This document shows positions 6,116 through 13,310 of a stretch of 14,477 nucleotides of DNA, one piece after another. Both the position numbers and the translations under genes were made by a program. The stretch is taken from positions 1-14,477 of the forward strand of contig CAYZGO010000049.1 in the NCBI GenBank assembly GCA_964478075.1, given 5' to 3'. The stretch is from DAOUEX01 sp034430235. GTDB lineage: Bacteria; Chloroflexota; Anaerolineae; UBA2200. The notes beneath the pieces were generated by a model. It was not told where the DNA came from. It was given only the letters and a program-made list of their open reading frames with translations, and searched no databases. The first letter of the stretch is position 1; the number at the start of each line of letters is the position of its first letter.

Positions 6116-7030
6116 TCACACGGTCTGCCGCAGCAGCTCCAGCACCGTTGCCAGATCATCGGGCAACTCGGATGTGAACTCCGTAGGCTGGTCAGAGCTG
6201 GGCAGGGCGAAGGCGAGGCGCGCTGCGTGCAGGAACTGGCGACTGAGCGGCAGTCGCTGCTTGCGAAAGCCGTACACGCAGTCGCCAGCAATGGGATGGC
6301 CGATGGAAGCGAAGTGGATGCGAATCTGATGCGTGCGGCCGGTGATGGGCTCAGCCTCCACCAGCGTATGTCGAGCAAAGCACTCCAGTGTACGGTACTC
6401 GGTGCGTGCCTCGCGCCCGCCCTGGGACAGCACCGCCATGCGCTTGCGACGCTTGGGGTCACGGCCGATGGGCGCCTCAATCACGCCACGTGCGGCCGGC
6501 AGTAGGCCCTCGACCAGCGCCAGATAGGTCTTGTGCACCAGGCGCTGCTTGAACTGGCTCTGCAAATGCCGCTTGGCCGCATCGTTCTTGGCAACGACCA
6601 GCAGGCCAGAAGTGTCTTTGTCCAGACGATGCACGATGCCGGGCCTGAGTTCGTCGCCCATGGCGGCCAGGTCCGGGCAGTGCGCAAGCAATGCGTTGAC
6701 CAGCGTGCCCTTGCTGTGCCCGGGGGCTGGGTGCACAACCATGCCCGCCGGCTTGTCCACCACGATGATGTCGGCATTCTCGTAGACAATGGTCAGAGGG
6801 ATGGCTTCGGCGCGAAGCTCAGTCTTCTGGGGCGGGGGCACACGAACCACGACCACGTCACCCGCTTCGACCTTGTAGCTGGCCTTGGGCACTTTGCCGC
6901 CAACAGTCACGCGCGCTTCATCCAGCAGCTTTCGCACGAACGAACGCGACAGGTCGGCGGCTGCCTGTGCGATGTACTTGTCCACGCGCGGGCCGCCCTG
7001 CTCTACGTGCAGTTCAATGACTCGCTCCAT
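6116..7030 (-). CDS. rluD: RluD/RluA-family 23S rRNA pseudouridine synthase
   Basis: A 304-residue enzyme that isomerises uridines to pseudouridine in large-subunit rRNA. An N-terminal S4 RNA-binding domain (about 15-60, RVDKYIAQ to KVEAGDVV) precedes the catalytic domain. The signature GIVHRLDKDTSGLLVVAKN contains the catalytic aspartate D137. RTHQIRIHFASIGHPIAGD near the C-terminus is the usual second conserved block. The frame is open 12 codons further upstream, but those codons overlap the promoter (-10 at 7038-7043), and MERVIELHV matches the usual start of the S4 region. With the ATG at 7030 the transcript would begin at or next to the start codon and no Shine-Dalgarno is present, suggesting leaderless translation. 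RluD against RluA/RluC specificity is judged from domain layout only. Confidence 0.95.
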   Translation of the reverse strand: MERVIELHVEQGGPRVDKYIAQAAADLSRSFVRKLLDEARVTVGGKVPKASYKVEAGDVVVVRVPPPQKTELRAEAIPLTIVYENADIIVVDKPAGMVVHPAPGHSKGTLVNALLAHCPDLAAMGDELRPGIVHRLDKDTSGLLVVAKNDAAKRHLQSQFKQRLVHKTYLALVEGLLPAARGVIEAPIGRDPKRRKRMAVLSQGGREARTEYRTLECFARHTLVEAEPITGRTHQIRIHFASIGHPIAGDCVYGFRKQRLPLSRQFLHAARLAFALPSSDQPTEFTSELPDDLATVLELLRQTV

Positions 7031-7037
7031 AACATAA

Positions 7038-7066
7038 AGTATACCACGTGTGATTGCTTGAGGCAA
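7038..7066 (-). promoter_or_regulatory. rluD promoter, predicted leaderless start
   Basis: Minus-strand -35 TTGCCT (7066-7061), 17-base spacer, -10 TATACT (7043-7038). Only seven bases separate the -10 from the ATG at 7030, so initiation should fall at or beside the start codon. Confidence 0.75.
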
Positions 7067-7101
7067 ATGCGGCCTTGTCGATTGGCCGTTGGCAGTGGAT
7101 A

Positions 7102-7121
7102 GCCGAGCGTGGGAGCTCGGC
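7102..7121. repeat. GCCGAGC/GCTCGGC hairpin
   Basis: Perfect 7-bp arms (7102-7108 and 7115-7121) around a 6-base loop in the divergent rluD/HAD gap. It resembles the GTCGGCT/AGCCGAC palindrome at 13209-13227. Confidence 0.55.
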
Positions 7122-7135
7122 CTGCTGAAACAGGA

Positions 7136-7177
7136 GTCACTCGTTACTCACTACTCGCCACTCGCTACTGACTCGCC
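7136..7177. repeat. Heptamer tandem array, (complement of) GTAGTGA type (6 units)
   Basis: Six in-register 7-bp units on plus: GTCACTC, GTTACTC, ACTACTC, GCCACTC, GCTACTG, ACTCGCC. Read on minus they are GTAGYGA-like, the family seen at 160-201. The array ends seven bases before the -35 of the HAD-gene promoter. Confidence 0.8.
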
Positions 7178-7183
7178 CCGACC

Positions 7184-7212
7184 TTGCAGTTGTGTCCCGT
7201 GTACGTTATAAT
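7184..7212 (+). promoter_or_regulatory. Promoter of the HAD hydrolase gene
   Basis: Plus-strand -35 TTGCAG (7184-7189), 17-base spacer, perfect -10 TATAAT (7207-7212). An AGGAGGG ribosome binding site follows at 7221-7227. Confidence 0.85.
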
Positions 7213-7238
7213 CCCCGGCCAGGAGGGAAGAGAGAACT

Positions 7239-7865
7239 ATGAACAACGTCACATCGCTGCGTGCCCTGCTGCTCGATCTGGGCGGCGTGCTGATCATCCC
7301 CGAAAAGGGCCCCCGGCGGCAATACTGGCTTGATCGCCTCGAGCGCAAGGACAAGGAGTTCGCCGAGTGGTTGTGGAACTCGCCAGCGGCCAATGCTGCG
7401 ATGCGTGGTGAACTATCCGGCACGCAGTTTTGGCGTGCTGTTGGAGCGGAGCTGGGACTGTCCGCGGAGGAAAGCGATGCCCTGGAGAATGACTACTTTG
7501 CCGGCGATCGCCTGAACGAGGCTGCGGTGACTCTGGCACAGCGAGCCAAGGCGCATGGCCTGCGCATCGGCTTGGTCAGCAACGCCTATGGCGACCTGGA
7601 TGGGTTACTGGCTAGGCATGGTGTGCCGGACCTTTTCGAGATCGTCGTGAATTCTTCCGTGGTGCGCCTGACCAAGCCCAATTCAGCTATTTACCATTTT
7701 GCTTGCTCCTGTCTGGAGGTGTCTCCTCAGCAGGCATTGTTCATAGACGACCGGCGCGATAACGTAGAAGGAGCGCGCGCGGCCGGGCTCCAGGCGCTGC
7801 ACTATGCTGGTGAGGAGACCATGGCACAGGCGGCCGAGCTGCTGGGGCTGCCGTGGAACCTATGA
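7239..7865 (+). CDS. HAD superfamily hydrolase (subfamily IA-like phosphatase)
   Basis: A 208-residue cytoplasmic hydrolase, probably a phosphatase acting on a small phosphorylated metabolite. Motif I is LLLDLGGVL with nucleophile D13. The usual second aspartate (D+2) is a glycine here, as in DLGG/DLGN members related to YihX. Motif II is GLVSNA (S114), motif III is TKPNSAIY (K146), and motif IV is ALFIDDRRDNVEGARAAG (D170, D171). The helical cap falls between residues 20 and 100. The ATG at 7239 follows AGGAGGG by about 12 bases. It is the only plus-strand gene in the window, transcribed alone and convergent with the asparaginase gene. The substrate cannot be predicted. Loss of the second acidic residue raises the question of whether it transfers or hydrolyses phosphate efficiently. 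Confidence 0.92.
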   Translation: MNNVTSLRALLLDLGGVLIIPEKGPRRQYWLDRLERKDKEFAEWLWNSPAANAAMRGELSGTQFWRAVGAELGLSAEESDALENDYFAGDRLNEAAVTLAQRAKAHGLRIGLVSNAYGDLDGLLARHGVPDLFEIVVNSSVVRLTKPNSAIYHFACSCLEVSPQQALFIDDRRDNVEGARAAGLQALHYAGEETMAQAAELLGLPWNL

Positions 7866-8222
7866 GACGGAAGCGTACAAGTGCCGTACAGGCCCTGCAC
7901 CAGCACAGCACCAGGATGAAAGAATCGTCATCCGTGCGCACGGCTCTTTTAATAGGAAATTCATATAGATCCTGTATATCTAAGACTGGAAGCACCAAGT
8001 TGTGTGAGCAAGGTAGCAGGGCGGTGGATTGGCGTTACCGTGCTGTTACCAGGCATTTTGCTCCTCCTTGCTTGCCTCGCCACCCGCGAGTGATATGGTG
8101 CTTGAGGGACTCCCCCCGTCCCTGGGTGGTGAGCGAGAATTGAGTACGACGAAGGACACGGAGATCGGGAGCTACTTCCGTGTCCTTCGTCGTTTGTGCA
8201 CTCCTAGTGATGCAGTGCTCTC
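7866..8222. other. Convergent intergenic region with hairpins
   Basis: A gap between the HAD stop and the asparaginase terminal element, with no credible gene. It holds an AT-rich patch (7947-7984), a 6-bp hairpin AGGGAC/GTCCCT (8105-8110 with 8118-8123) and the 17-bp perfect stem at 8146-8193. A 96-codon plus frame from 7853 has no features of a protein. Confidence 0.6.
8146..8193. repeat. Perfect 17-bp stem-loop (ACGACGAAGGACACGGA)
   Basis: Arms 8146-8162 and 8177-8193 are perfect complements around a 14-base loop. It lies between two convergent genes, where it could end transcription from both sides, but neither flank has a U-run. The arm GAAGGACACGGA looks like part of a dispersed intergenic repeat family. 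Confidence 0.8.
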
Positions 8223-8282
8223 AGAAACCCGGTTTTTGTCACACGTGCCCTGGCGGGCAGTGCCAGGGGAAACCGGGTTTCT
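8223..8282. repeat. Fold-back element with AGAAACCCGG termini, copy 2; doubles as asparaginase 3' hairpin
   Basis: Outer arms of 13 bp (8223-8235 and 8270-8282, AGAAACCCGGTTT/AAACCGGGTTTCT) are perfect. Inside is a second perfect hairpin, CCCTGGC/GCCAGGG (8248-8254 and 8262-8268). The right arm overlaps the asparaginase stop codon (8281-8283), so the element forms the 3' end of that mRNA. Confidence 0.8.
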
Positions 8283-9264
8283 AGTTCAAAGAGGCAAACA
8301 GTCTCTTTGCTCCTGCTAGATCGTGCGCTGTGCCCAAGGCGGCCATCAGGCGCAGGCGCGCTTTCTGGCCGTTCAAGCCCTGGGCAAAGAGGCAACCCAC
8401 TCGCAGCAGGTCGTGGTAGGCGCCCACGTACCCGTAGCGGTCGTAGACGCGCCCCTCTGGGCAGCGCGTAGCGATGACTACAGCCACGTCCTGGGCAAGG
8501 GCCTCCTCAATGGCCTGCAGCCACCACGGCGGCACGCGGCCGCCGCCAAAAGACTCGATGACCACGCCCCGTGCGCCTAGGCCCACGGCCTGACACGGCA
8601 GCTCCGCATCCATGCCCACAGCCAGCTTCAGCAGGTACACCTTGGGCTCCAGATGTGGACAGACAATCGTGTGCCGCTCAATCCTCCGCACGATGACTAT
8701 GCAATCGGCCTCAACACGGCCCAGCGGCCCCCAGAACAAGGACTTGAACGTGTCTGTGCTCTGGCTGTGCGTCTTGGTCACGTGGCGTGCGGCGTGGATC
8801 TCGTCGTTCATCACTACCAGCGCACCCAGTCCGCGTGCTTCGGCGCTGGCTGCCGCGCGCACCGCCGACAGCAGGTTAGCCAGGCCTTCGTAGCCCGGAT
8901 CGGACGCCACGCGCATGGCCCCCGTGAGCACCATGGGCTTGTTCCCAGGCACTGTCAGATCCAGCAGGTAGGCAGTCTCCTCCATGGTATCCGTGCCGTG
9001 GGTCAGCACCACGCCGTCCACGTCCGGCTCAGCCAGCACTGCAGCCACGCGCTCGCGCAGACCCCACAGGTGTTCAACGGTAAAGTGGCTGCTGGGCAGG
9101 GGCCCATATTCCTCAGAGGTGACTTCTGGCAGGTCGGGGCCGGGCTGGCTCAGCAGCCTGTTCACGAAATCTGCCCCGCTGAGCGCTACGACAGCTCCAC
9201 CGGCTTTTTCGTCGTGAGCCATGGCAATAGTGCCGCCGGTGGCAATGATGCGAATTCTCGCCAT
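8281..9264 (-). CDS. L-asparaginase (asparaginase/glutaminase family)
   Basis: Hydrolyses L-asparagine to aspartate and ammonia. The 327-residue protein begins with IIATGGTIAMA, placing the first catalytic threonine at T12, and has the second signature VVLTHGTDTMEETAYLL with T91-D92. The catalytic lysine is K164 in HVTKTHSQSTDTFKS. The C-terminal domain includes GVVIESFGGGRVP, the usual family block. No signal peptide is visible, so it should act in the cytoplasm. The start at 9264 follows a GAGGAG ribosome binding site. An inverted repeat CACTAG...CTAGTG (about 9299-9328) lies upstream, but I see no convincing promoter. Whether it prefers asparagine to glutamine cannot be decided here. Confidence 0.95.
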   Translation of the reverse strand: MARIRIIATGGTIAMAHDEKAGGAVVALSGADFVNRLLSQPGPDLPEVTSEEYGPLPSSHFTVEHLWGLRERVAAVLAEPDVDGVVLTHGTDTMEETAYLLDLTVPGNKPMVLTGAMRVASDPGYEGLANLLSAVRAAASAEARGLGALVVMNDEIHAARHVTKTHSQSTDTFKSLFWGPLGRVEADCIVIVRRIERHTIVCPHLEPKVYLLKLAVGMDAELPCQAVGLGARGVVIESFGGGRVPPWWLQAIEEALAQDVAVVIATRCPEGRVYDRYGYVGAYHDLLRVGCLFAQGLNGQKARLRLMAALGTAHDLAGAKRLFASLN

Positions 9265-9412
9265 TGAGATCTCCTCACGATGGTCAGTTCTCGGTTACCA
9301 CTAGATGCAGCTTGCGGCGTGCCTAGTGCCCGCACTTCAAAGATGGGAATGCTACGAGTTCACTCTCGCCTGGAGCGACTTGCAACTTGGGCTGGCAGTT
9401 AGGAGCTACCCA

Positions 9413-9482
9413 CGGCCAACCGCCAAGCGTCAACTGCCAACCGCCAACTGGTAACCGGCCGCCTTTAACTGGTAACCGCCAA
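9413..9482. repeat. Heptamer tandem array, CTGCCAA type (10 units), invading the smc 3' end
   Basis: Ten in-register 7-bp units, exactly 70 bp: CGGCCAA, CCGCCAA, GCGTCAA, CTGCCAA, CCGCCAA, CTGGTAA, CCGGCCG, CCTTTAA, CTGGTAA, CCGCCAA. The smc stop codon (9465-9467) and its last codons lie inside it. The reverse-complement family appears upstream of smc at 13116-13164. Confidence 0.85.
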
Positions 9483-12400
9483 CTGCTGCTCCTCTTTCAG
9501 CCGCAGCGAAATGACCTGGGAGACGCCTTCTCCAGTCATGGAGATGCCGTAGATAGTCTTGGCCGCCTCAACTGTCCGTCGGTTGTGCGTGATGACGACA
9601 AACTGCGTGCGCCTGGCGAACTCTTCCAGTAGTTCACGGAAGCGCCCTACGTTGGCTTCGTCGAGCATGGCATCCACTTCGTCCAGGAAGCAAAAGGGCA
9701 GCGGCTTGGCCTTCAGGACGGCGAAGAGCAGCGCCGTGGCCGTCAGTACTCGTTCGCCTCCGGAGAGCAGAGCCAAAGCCTGCTGACGCCTGCCCGGCGG
9801 ACGGGCCATGATTTCTACGCCGGTGCTGGTGGGGTGCTCAGGGTCAGTCAGCGCCAGCCTGGCTCTGCCACCGCCAAAGAGCATCTCGAAATAGCGCGGA
9901 AACTCTTCAGCGGCCGCGGAAAAGACGGATAGGAATTCCCTCTCCATCACCTCATCCAGTTCTCTGACCACCTGCTGCAGTGAAGCGGCGGACTGCTCCA
10001 GGTCAGTCACCTGAGCTTGCAGGAATTCGTAACGCTGCAGCACCTCGCCGTATTCCTGTGGCGCATTAGGGTTGACATCGCTCAGGCGGCGCAGGCGCGC
10101 TTTGAGCGCCTTGATCTCAGGGCCCACATTCTGCGGCAGCGCGCTCATGGGGGCAAGTACCTGCGTACCCTGGCCCAGAAACTCCAGCCGCAATTGCCGT
10201 ACCTGCTCGTGGGGATACTCAATATCGCCGAGCTCTTCCTCGATCTTGCGCTCAAGCGACTCCAGGGCATCGTGTCGGCGCTCTTTCTCCAGCATCTGCT
10301 GGCCGTACAACGCCTCCAATTCGGTAAGGCGCTGCCTGGCGCGCGCGAACTCTTTCTCCAACTCCAGGACCTGGCTCTCGAGGGAGAGCACCTCTGCCTC
10401 GGCAGGATCCATGCACGCTGCCAGTTCAGCGAGCCTGGCTGATAGGTCATCGGCTTCCTGTTGCAGCACGTGGACACTGGCAGCAAGCTCTGCAGATTCG
10501 CGCTGTAACTCTGCAGCACGTTCCGACCTGGCGGTTATCTCCTGGTCAAGACGTTCCAGGTTAGTGGCATGGCTGGAGGACAACTGTTCTTGCACGTCCA
10601 CCTGCCGCTGGGCCGCGGCCAGCGCCGTCTCGCCTTGCGCTACTGCCTGCCGTGCTGCTTCCTGGGCCTGGCGTGCCTCCTCCAGCTTGGCGAGCATCTC
10701 ATCCAGGCCTGCTTTTAGCGTGCTGTGTTCCAGGTCGCGCTCATCTAACTCTTGCTGCAGGGCGGCTGCCTTTTGGTCTAGTGCGTGCAACTCGTGCCCG
10801 TGCTGCTCATCCAGCCTGCGCCGCCACTCTGTTTCTTGCTGCAAGCGCTCCTGTTTCTGCTGCAGGGCCGCCAGGCTGTGCTCCACGGCGTCGCGCTGCT
10901 TGGACAACTGTACCAATTCTTCGGCAGCGGCAGAAACCTCTTGGGAGAGGGACTGCTGCTCTCGTTCTGCCTCCTGTGATGCTGTCCTGGCCGCCTGCTC
11001 TTCTTGCTGCAAGGCCGCAAGGCGGCCAGCCAACTCGCGCCACTCTCGTTCCTGCGCCAGCAGGCTGCCCTGTCCCTTTCCCGATCCTCCGCTGATTATA
11101 CCCGTGGGTTCAACGACTTCACCAGCCAGTGTGACCAGCCGCTGGCCCGGCTGCAGGTGGGAGCGAATGCGGCGCGCTGTGGCCAGGTCCTCGACGATGA
11201 CCGCGGACCCCAGCAGCAGTTGTACGACGGCTTCGTAGCGCGCATCATATTTGACCAGACCCTGCGCCAGGCCCAGCACACCCTCCCCAGAGGGCGCCTT
11301 CCCTATTGGCGGCGCAGTGAGCGTGTCCAACGGCAAAAAGGTAGCCCGTCCGGACTCTTTGGCTTTGAGCGCCTCAATGGCCGCGCTAGCATCTTTCCAG
11401 TGTTCCACAACTAGCGCCTGTATGTGCGCACCAAGCGCCGCCTGCAGCGCGCACTCCAGCTTTGCAGGGACGTGCAGTAAACTGGCTATTGGCCCAACGA
11501 TGCCATGCAATCTGTCTCTGGCTTTGAGTACGGCCTTGACGCCAGGTGCAAAGCCAGCCATGCTCTGTCGCAAGCCTTGTAGTAGCTCATGCCTGTCTTC
11601 CAGGCGCTGACGCTTTCGTGAAGCTTCAGCCAGCGCCTGCTGGCGTTGCTCCAGTGGCTCCTCCAGCGCTGTCAATTGCTCCTGCACACGGTTCTGGCGC
11701 GCTGTTAGGGCCTGCAACGATTGGAGCGCGTCCTGTTGACGGCTCCGTGACTGCGATATCTCGCTCTGCAGAGACGACAACTGGTCTTCGACGCCGGCTA
11801 GTTCGAGCTGCTGCTCCTCGCGCTCCACCAGTACCTGGGTGCGTCTCTCCTGCAATTGCTTCAGACGGTTGCGCACGTCAGCCAGGGCTGTCGCTAGGCG
11901 GAAGGCCTGGTTGCGCGCTGTGTCCATATTCCCTTGCAGTTCTTCCCGCAGTGCCTCGGCCTGTTGCAGTTGTGCGCGCAGCTCCTCCATCCGCGTTGCT
12001 TGCGCCTGTGTCTCGTCCTGCAGGCGCCGCAGCTCTTGCTCCGCAGCAGCTACACTCTCCTGAAGCGCAGAGCGCCTGACCTGAAGTTGCGTCAGCTCCG
12101 CTTGCAACTCTGTCGCATGCTGCTGCTGCAGCCTCAGCCGTTCGCGGCTGACGGCAAGTTCCCGTCCAGTTACTTCCGCCTCGCCATGCAAATCGCCGCT
12201 GGCTTTGTGCCAGGCGCTGAGCTGACGGCGAAGTTCGTTCTGCTGCGCCCGCGTGCTGGCAATCAACTCTTCCACCTCTTGGAGTCTGGCCCGCCCCAGA
12301 TTGACGTCCTGCAGACGCTTGTGCAGCAAAGCTTCCGCCTCGCTCAGCCTGGCCTGCAGACGCTGCCAACGGTAGCCGTACCAGGCGCGCAGCAGTTCCT

Positions 12401-13067
12401 CCAGGTCACGCCTGAGCAGCTCGCGCTTCTCAGCGCGTTTTGCCTGGCGCTCCAGTTCGCGCACACGCGGAGCAATCTCGTTGAGAATGTCATTGAGCCG
12501 CACAGTGTTCTGCTGCGTTTCGGCCAGCTTGTTGAGGGCACTGCTGCGCTTTTCCTGGTAGATGTGCACGCCAGCAGCTTCCTCGAAGAGGATACGCCGC
12601 TCTTGCGGGCGCAGGCTGAGCGCCGCATCAACCAGGCCCTGACCGATGACCACAAAGCCCCGTCGGCCGAGCCCGGCCTTACCCAACAGTTCGAGCATGT
12701 CGCGCAGGCGCACGCGGCTGCCGTTGAGGAAATACTGATTCTCGCCCGAACGGTAGGCGCGGCGACATACTGTCAGCTCGCTGAAATCGAGAGGCAGCCA
12801 GTGGCTGGTATTGTCAAAGGTCATCACGGCCTCAGCCATGCCCAACCGTGGCCGTCGGCTGGTGCCCACAAAGATCATGTCCTCGGTGCGCTTGCCGCGC
12901 AGGGCAGCGTAACTCTGCTCTCCGAGAACCCAGCGCACGGCGTCAGCGATGTTGGACTTGCCGCTGCCGTTCGGGCCAACGATGGCCGTGATTCCAGCGT
13001 CGAAGACAAAGTCTGTATACGAAGCAAACGTTTTGAAACCGCGGAGCTCGAGCCGCTTGAGGTACAT
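9465..13067 (-). CDS. smc: Chromosome segregation protein Smc
   Basis: SMC ATPase of bacterial condensin, which loops and segregates the chromosome with ScpA and ScpB (neither is encoded here). It has 1200 residues, the normal size. The N-terminal head has Walker A GPNGSGKS (31-38) and a Q-loop (GQG, 142-144). Two long heptad-rich coiled coils (about 170-510 and 670-1000) flank a glycine-rich hinge (about 520-665, including GIVGPIASLL and GIISGGSGKG). The C-terminal head has the signature LSGGE (1101-1105), Walker B FCFLDEVDAMLD (from 1125) and H-loop H1161. The frame opens eight codons earlier, but MYLKRLELRGFK is the family start and the upstream codons overlap the promoter. The last six residues, QLAVTS, are encoded by a heptamer array. 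Heptamers also flank the 5' end. Confidence 0.98.
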   Translation of the reverse strand: MYLKRLELRGFKTFASYTDFVFDAGITAIVGPNGSGKSNIADAVRWVLGEQSYAALRGKRTEDMIFVGTSRRPRLGMAEAVMTFDNTSHWLPLDFSELTVCRRAYRSGENQYFLNGSRVRLRDMLELLGKAGLGRRGFVVIGQGLVDAALSLRPQERRILFEEAAGVHIYQEKRSSALNKLAETQQNTVRLNDILNEIAPRVRELERQAKRAEKRELLRRDLEELLRAWYGYRWQRLQARLSEAEALLHKRLQDVNLGRARLQEVEELIASTRAQQNELRRQLSAWHKASGDLHGEAEVTGRELAVSRERLRLQQQHATELQAELTQLQVRRSALQESVAAAEQELRRLQDETQAQATRMEELRAQLQQAEALREELQGNMDTARNQAFRLATALADVRNRLKQLQERRTQVLVEREEQQLELAGVEDQLSSLQSEISQSRSRQQDALQSLQALTARQNRVQEQLTALEEPLEQRQQALAEASRKRQRLEDRHELLQGLRQSMAGFAPGVKAVLKARDRLHGIVGPIASLLHVPAKLECALQAALGAHIQALVVEHWKDASAAIEALKAKESGRATFLPLDTLTAPPIGKAPSGEGVLGLAQGLVKYDARYEAVVQLLLGSAVIVEDLATARRIRSHLQPGQRLVTLAGEVVEPTGIISGGSGKGQGSLLAQEREWRELAGRLAALQQEEQAARTASQEAEREQQSLSQEVSAAAEELVQLSKQRDAVEHSLAALQQKQERLQQETEWRRRLDEQHGHELHALDQKAAALQQELDERDLEHSTLKAGLDEMLAKLEEARQAQEAARQAVAQGETALAAAQRQVDVQEQLSSSHATNLERLDQEITARSERAAELQRESAELAASVHVLQQEADDLSARLAELAACMDPAEAEVLSLESQVLELEKEFARARQRLTELEALYGQQMLEKERRHDALESLERKIEEELGDIEYPHEQVRQLRLEFLGQGTQVLAPMSALPQNVGPEIKALKARLRRLSDVNPNAPQEYGEVLQRYEFLQAQVTDLEQSAASLQQVVRELDEVMEREFLSVFSAAAEEFPRYFEMLFGGGRARLALTDPEHPTSTGVEIMARPPGRRQQALALLSGGERVLTATALLFAVLKAKPLPFCFLDEVDAMLDEANVGRFRELLEEFARRTQFVVITHNRRTVEAAKTIYGISMTGEGVSQVISLRLKEEQQLAVTS

Positions 13068-13076
13068 GGTGCGTAT

Positions 13077-13105
13077 AGTATACAGCAGCAAGCAGCAAGT
13101 GGCAA
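13077..13105 (-). promoter_or_regulatory. smc promoter, predicted leaderless start
   Basis: Minus-strand -35 TTGCCA (13105-13100), 17-base spacer, -10 TATACT (13082-13077). Nine bases separate the -10 from the ATG at 13067, so the 5' leader would be about 0-3 bases and no Shine-Dalgarno exists. The -35 and spacer are themselves made of TTGCTGC-like heptamers. Confidence 0.75.
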
Positions 13106-13111
13106 GCGGGG
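13084..13111. repeat. Heptamer array AGCAGCA type (4 units) within the smc promoter
   Basis: Units AGCAGCA, AGCAGCA, AGTGGCA and AGCGGGG in register. They supply the whole -35 hexamer and nearly all of the 17-base spacer of the smc promoter. Confidence 0.7.
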
Positions 13112-13115
13112 AGGG

Positions 13116-13164
13116 GTTGTTGGTTACCGGTTACCAGTTGACAGTTGGCAGATGTAGGTTGGCC
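13116..13164. repeat. Heptamer array GTTACCA/GTTGGCA type (7 units) upstream of smc
   Basis: In-register units GTTGTTG, GTTACCG, GTTACCA, GTTGACA, GTTGGCA, GATGTAG and GTTGGCC. This is the reverse complement of the family at 9413-9482, so the two arrays flank smc in inverted orientation. Confidence 0.8.
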
Positions 13165-13235
13165 TTTTGGGCTGGCGTCCGTTGCAAGTGGCAGGAAATG
13201 GATGTAGGTCGGCTTTTCTAGCCGACGTCCGCTGG
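13151..13235. repeat. Two diverged copies of a GATGTAGGTYGGC palindromic repeat
   Basis: Copies start at 13151 and 13201, 50 bp apart, each reading GATGTAGGTYGGC, then a T-rich loop, then GCCGACGTCC or GCTGGCGTCC. The second contains a perfect 7-bp stem, GTCGGCT/AGCCGAC (13208-13214 and 13220-13226, approximately). Each can fold into a hairpin. Confidence 0.65.
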
Positions 13236-13277
13236 TCTGGTTTACTCCACCAGGAAGGCACAAAGATCATAGTTCTT

Positions 13278-13310
13278 GTCTTCTTCGTGTCTTGGCGTCT
13301 TGGTGGTTAT
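13278..13310. repeat. Dispersed TTCGTGTCTTGGCGTCTTGGTGG-type repeat
   Basis: The stretch of TTCGTGTCTTGG, CGTCTTGG and TGGTTAT resembles the widely scattered intergenic repeat family containing CTTCGTGTCTTCGTGGT. The stop codon of the toroid-protein gene (13307-13309) lies inside it. Dispersal in this genome cannot be judged from one copy. Confidence 0.5.

Noticed and set aside
7031..7066. Upstream start for rluD adding 12 residues
   Set aside because: It overlaps the -35 and -10 of the best promoter, and the S4 domain begins naturally at MERVIELHV.
7945..7985. AT-rich patch as a promoter or regulator site
   Set aside because: No -35/-10 pair at proper spacing leads to a gene, and the partial AGAT...ATCT symmetry is too weak.
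9413..9482. CRISPR array
   Set aside because: The periodicity is a bare 7 bp with no spacers, and no cas genes are present.
10072..13157. Long plus-strand open frames (388 and 407 codons) opposite smc
   Set aside because: They are antisense to a well-supported Smc gene. Their Ser/Arg/Cys- or Leu/Gln-rich composition is what the complement of GC-rich coiled-coil codons gives, and no ribosome binding sites were seen.
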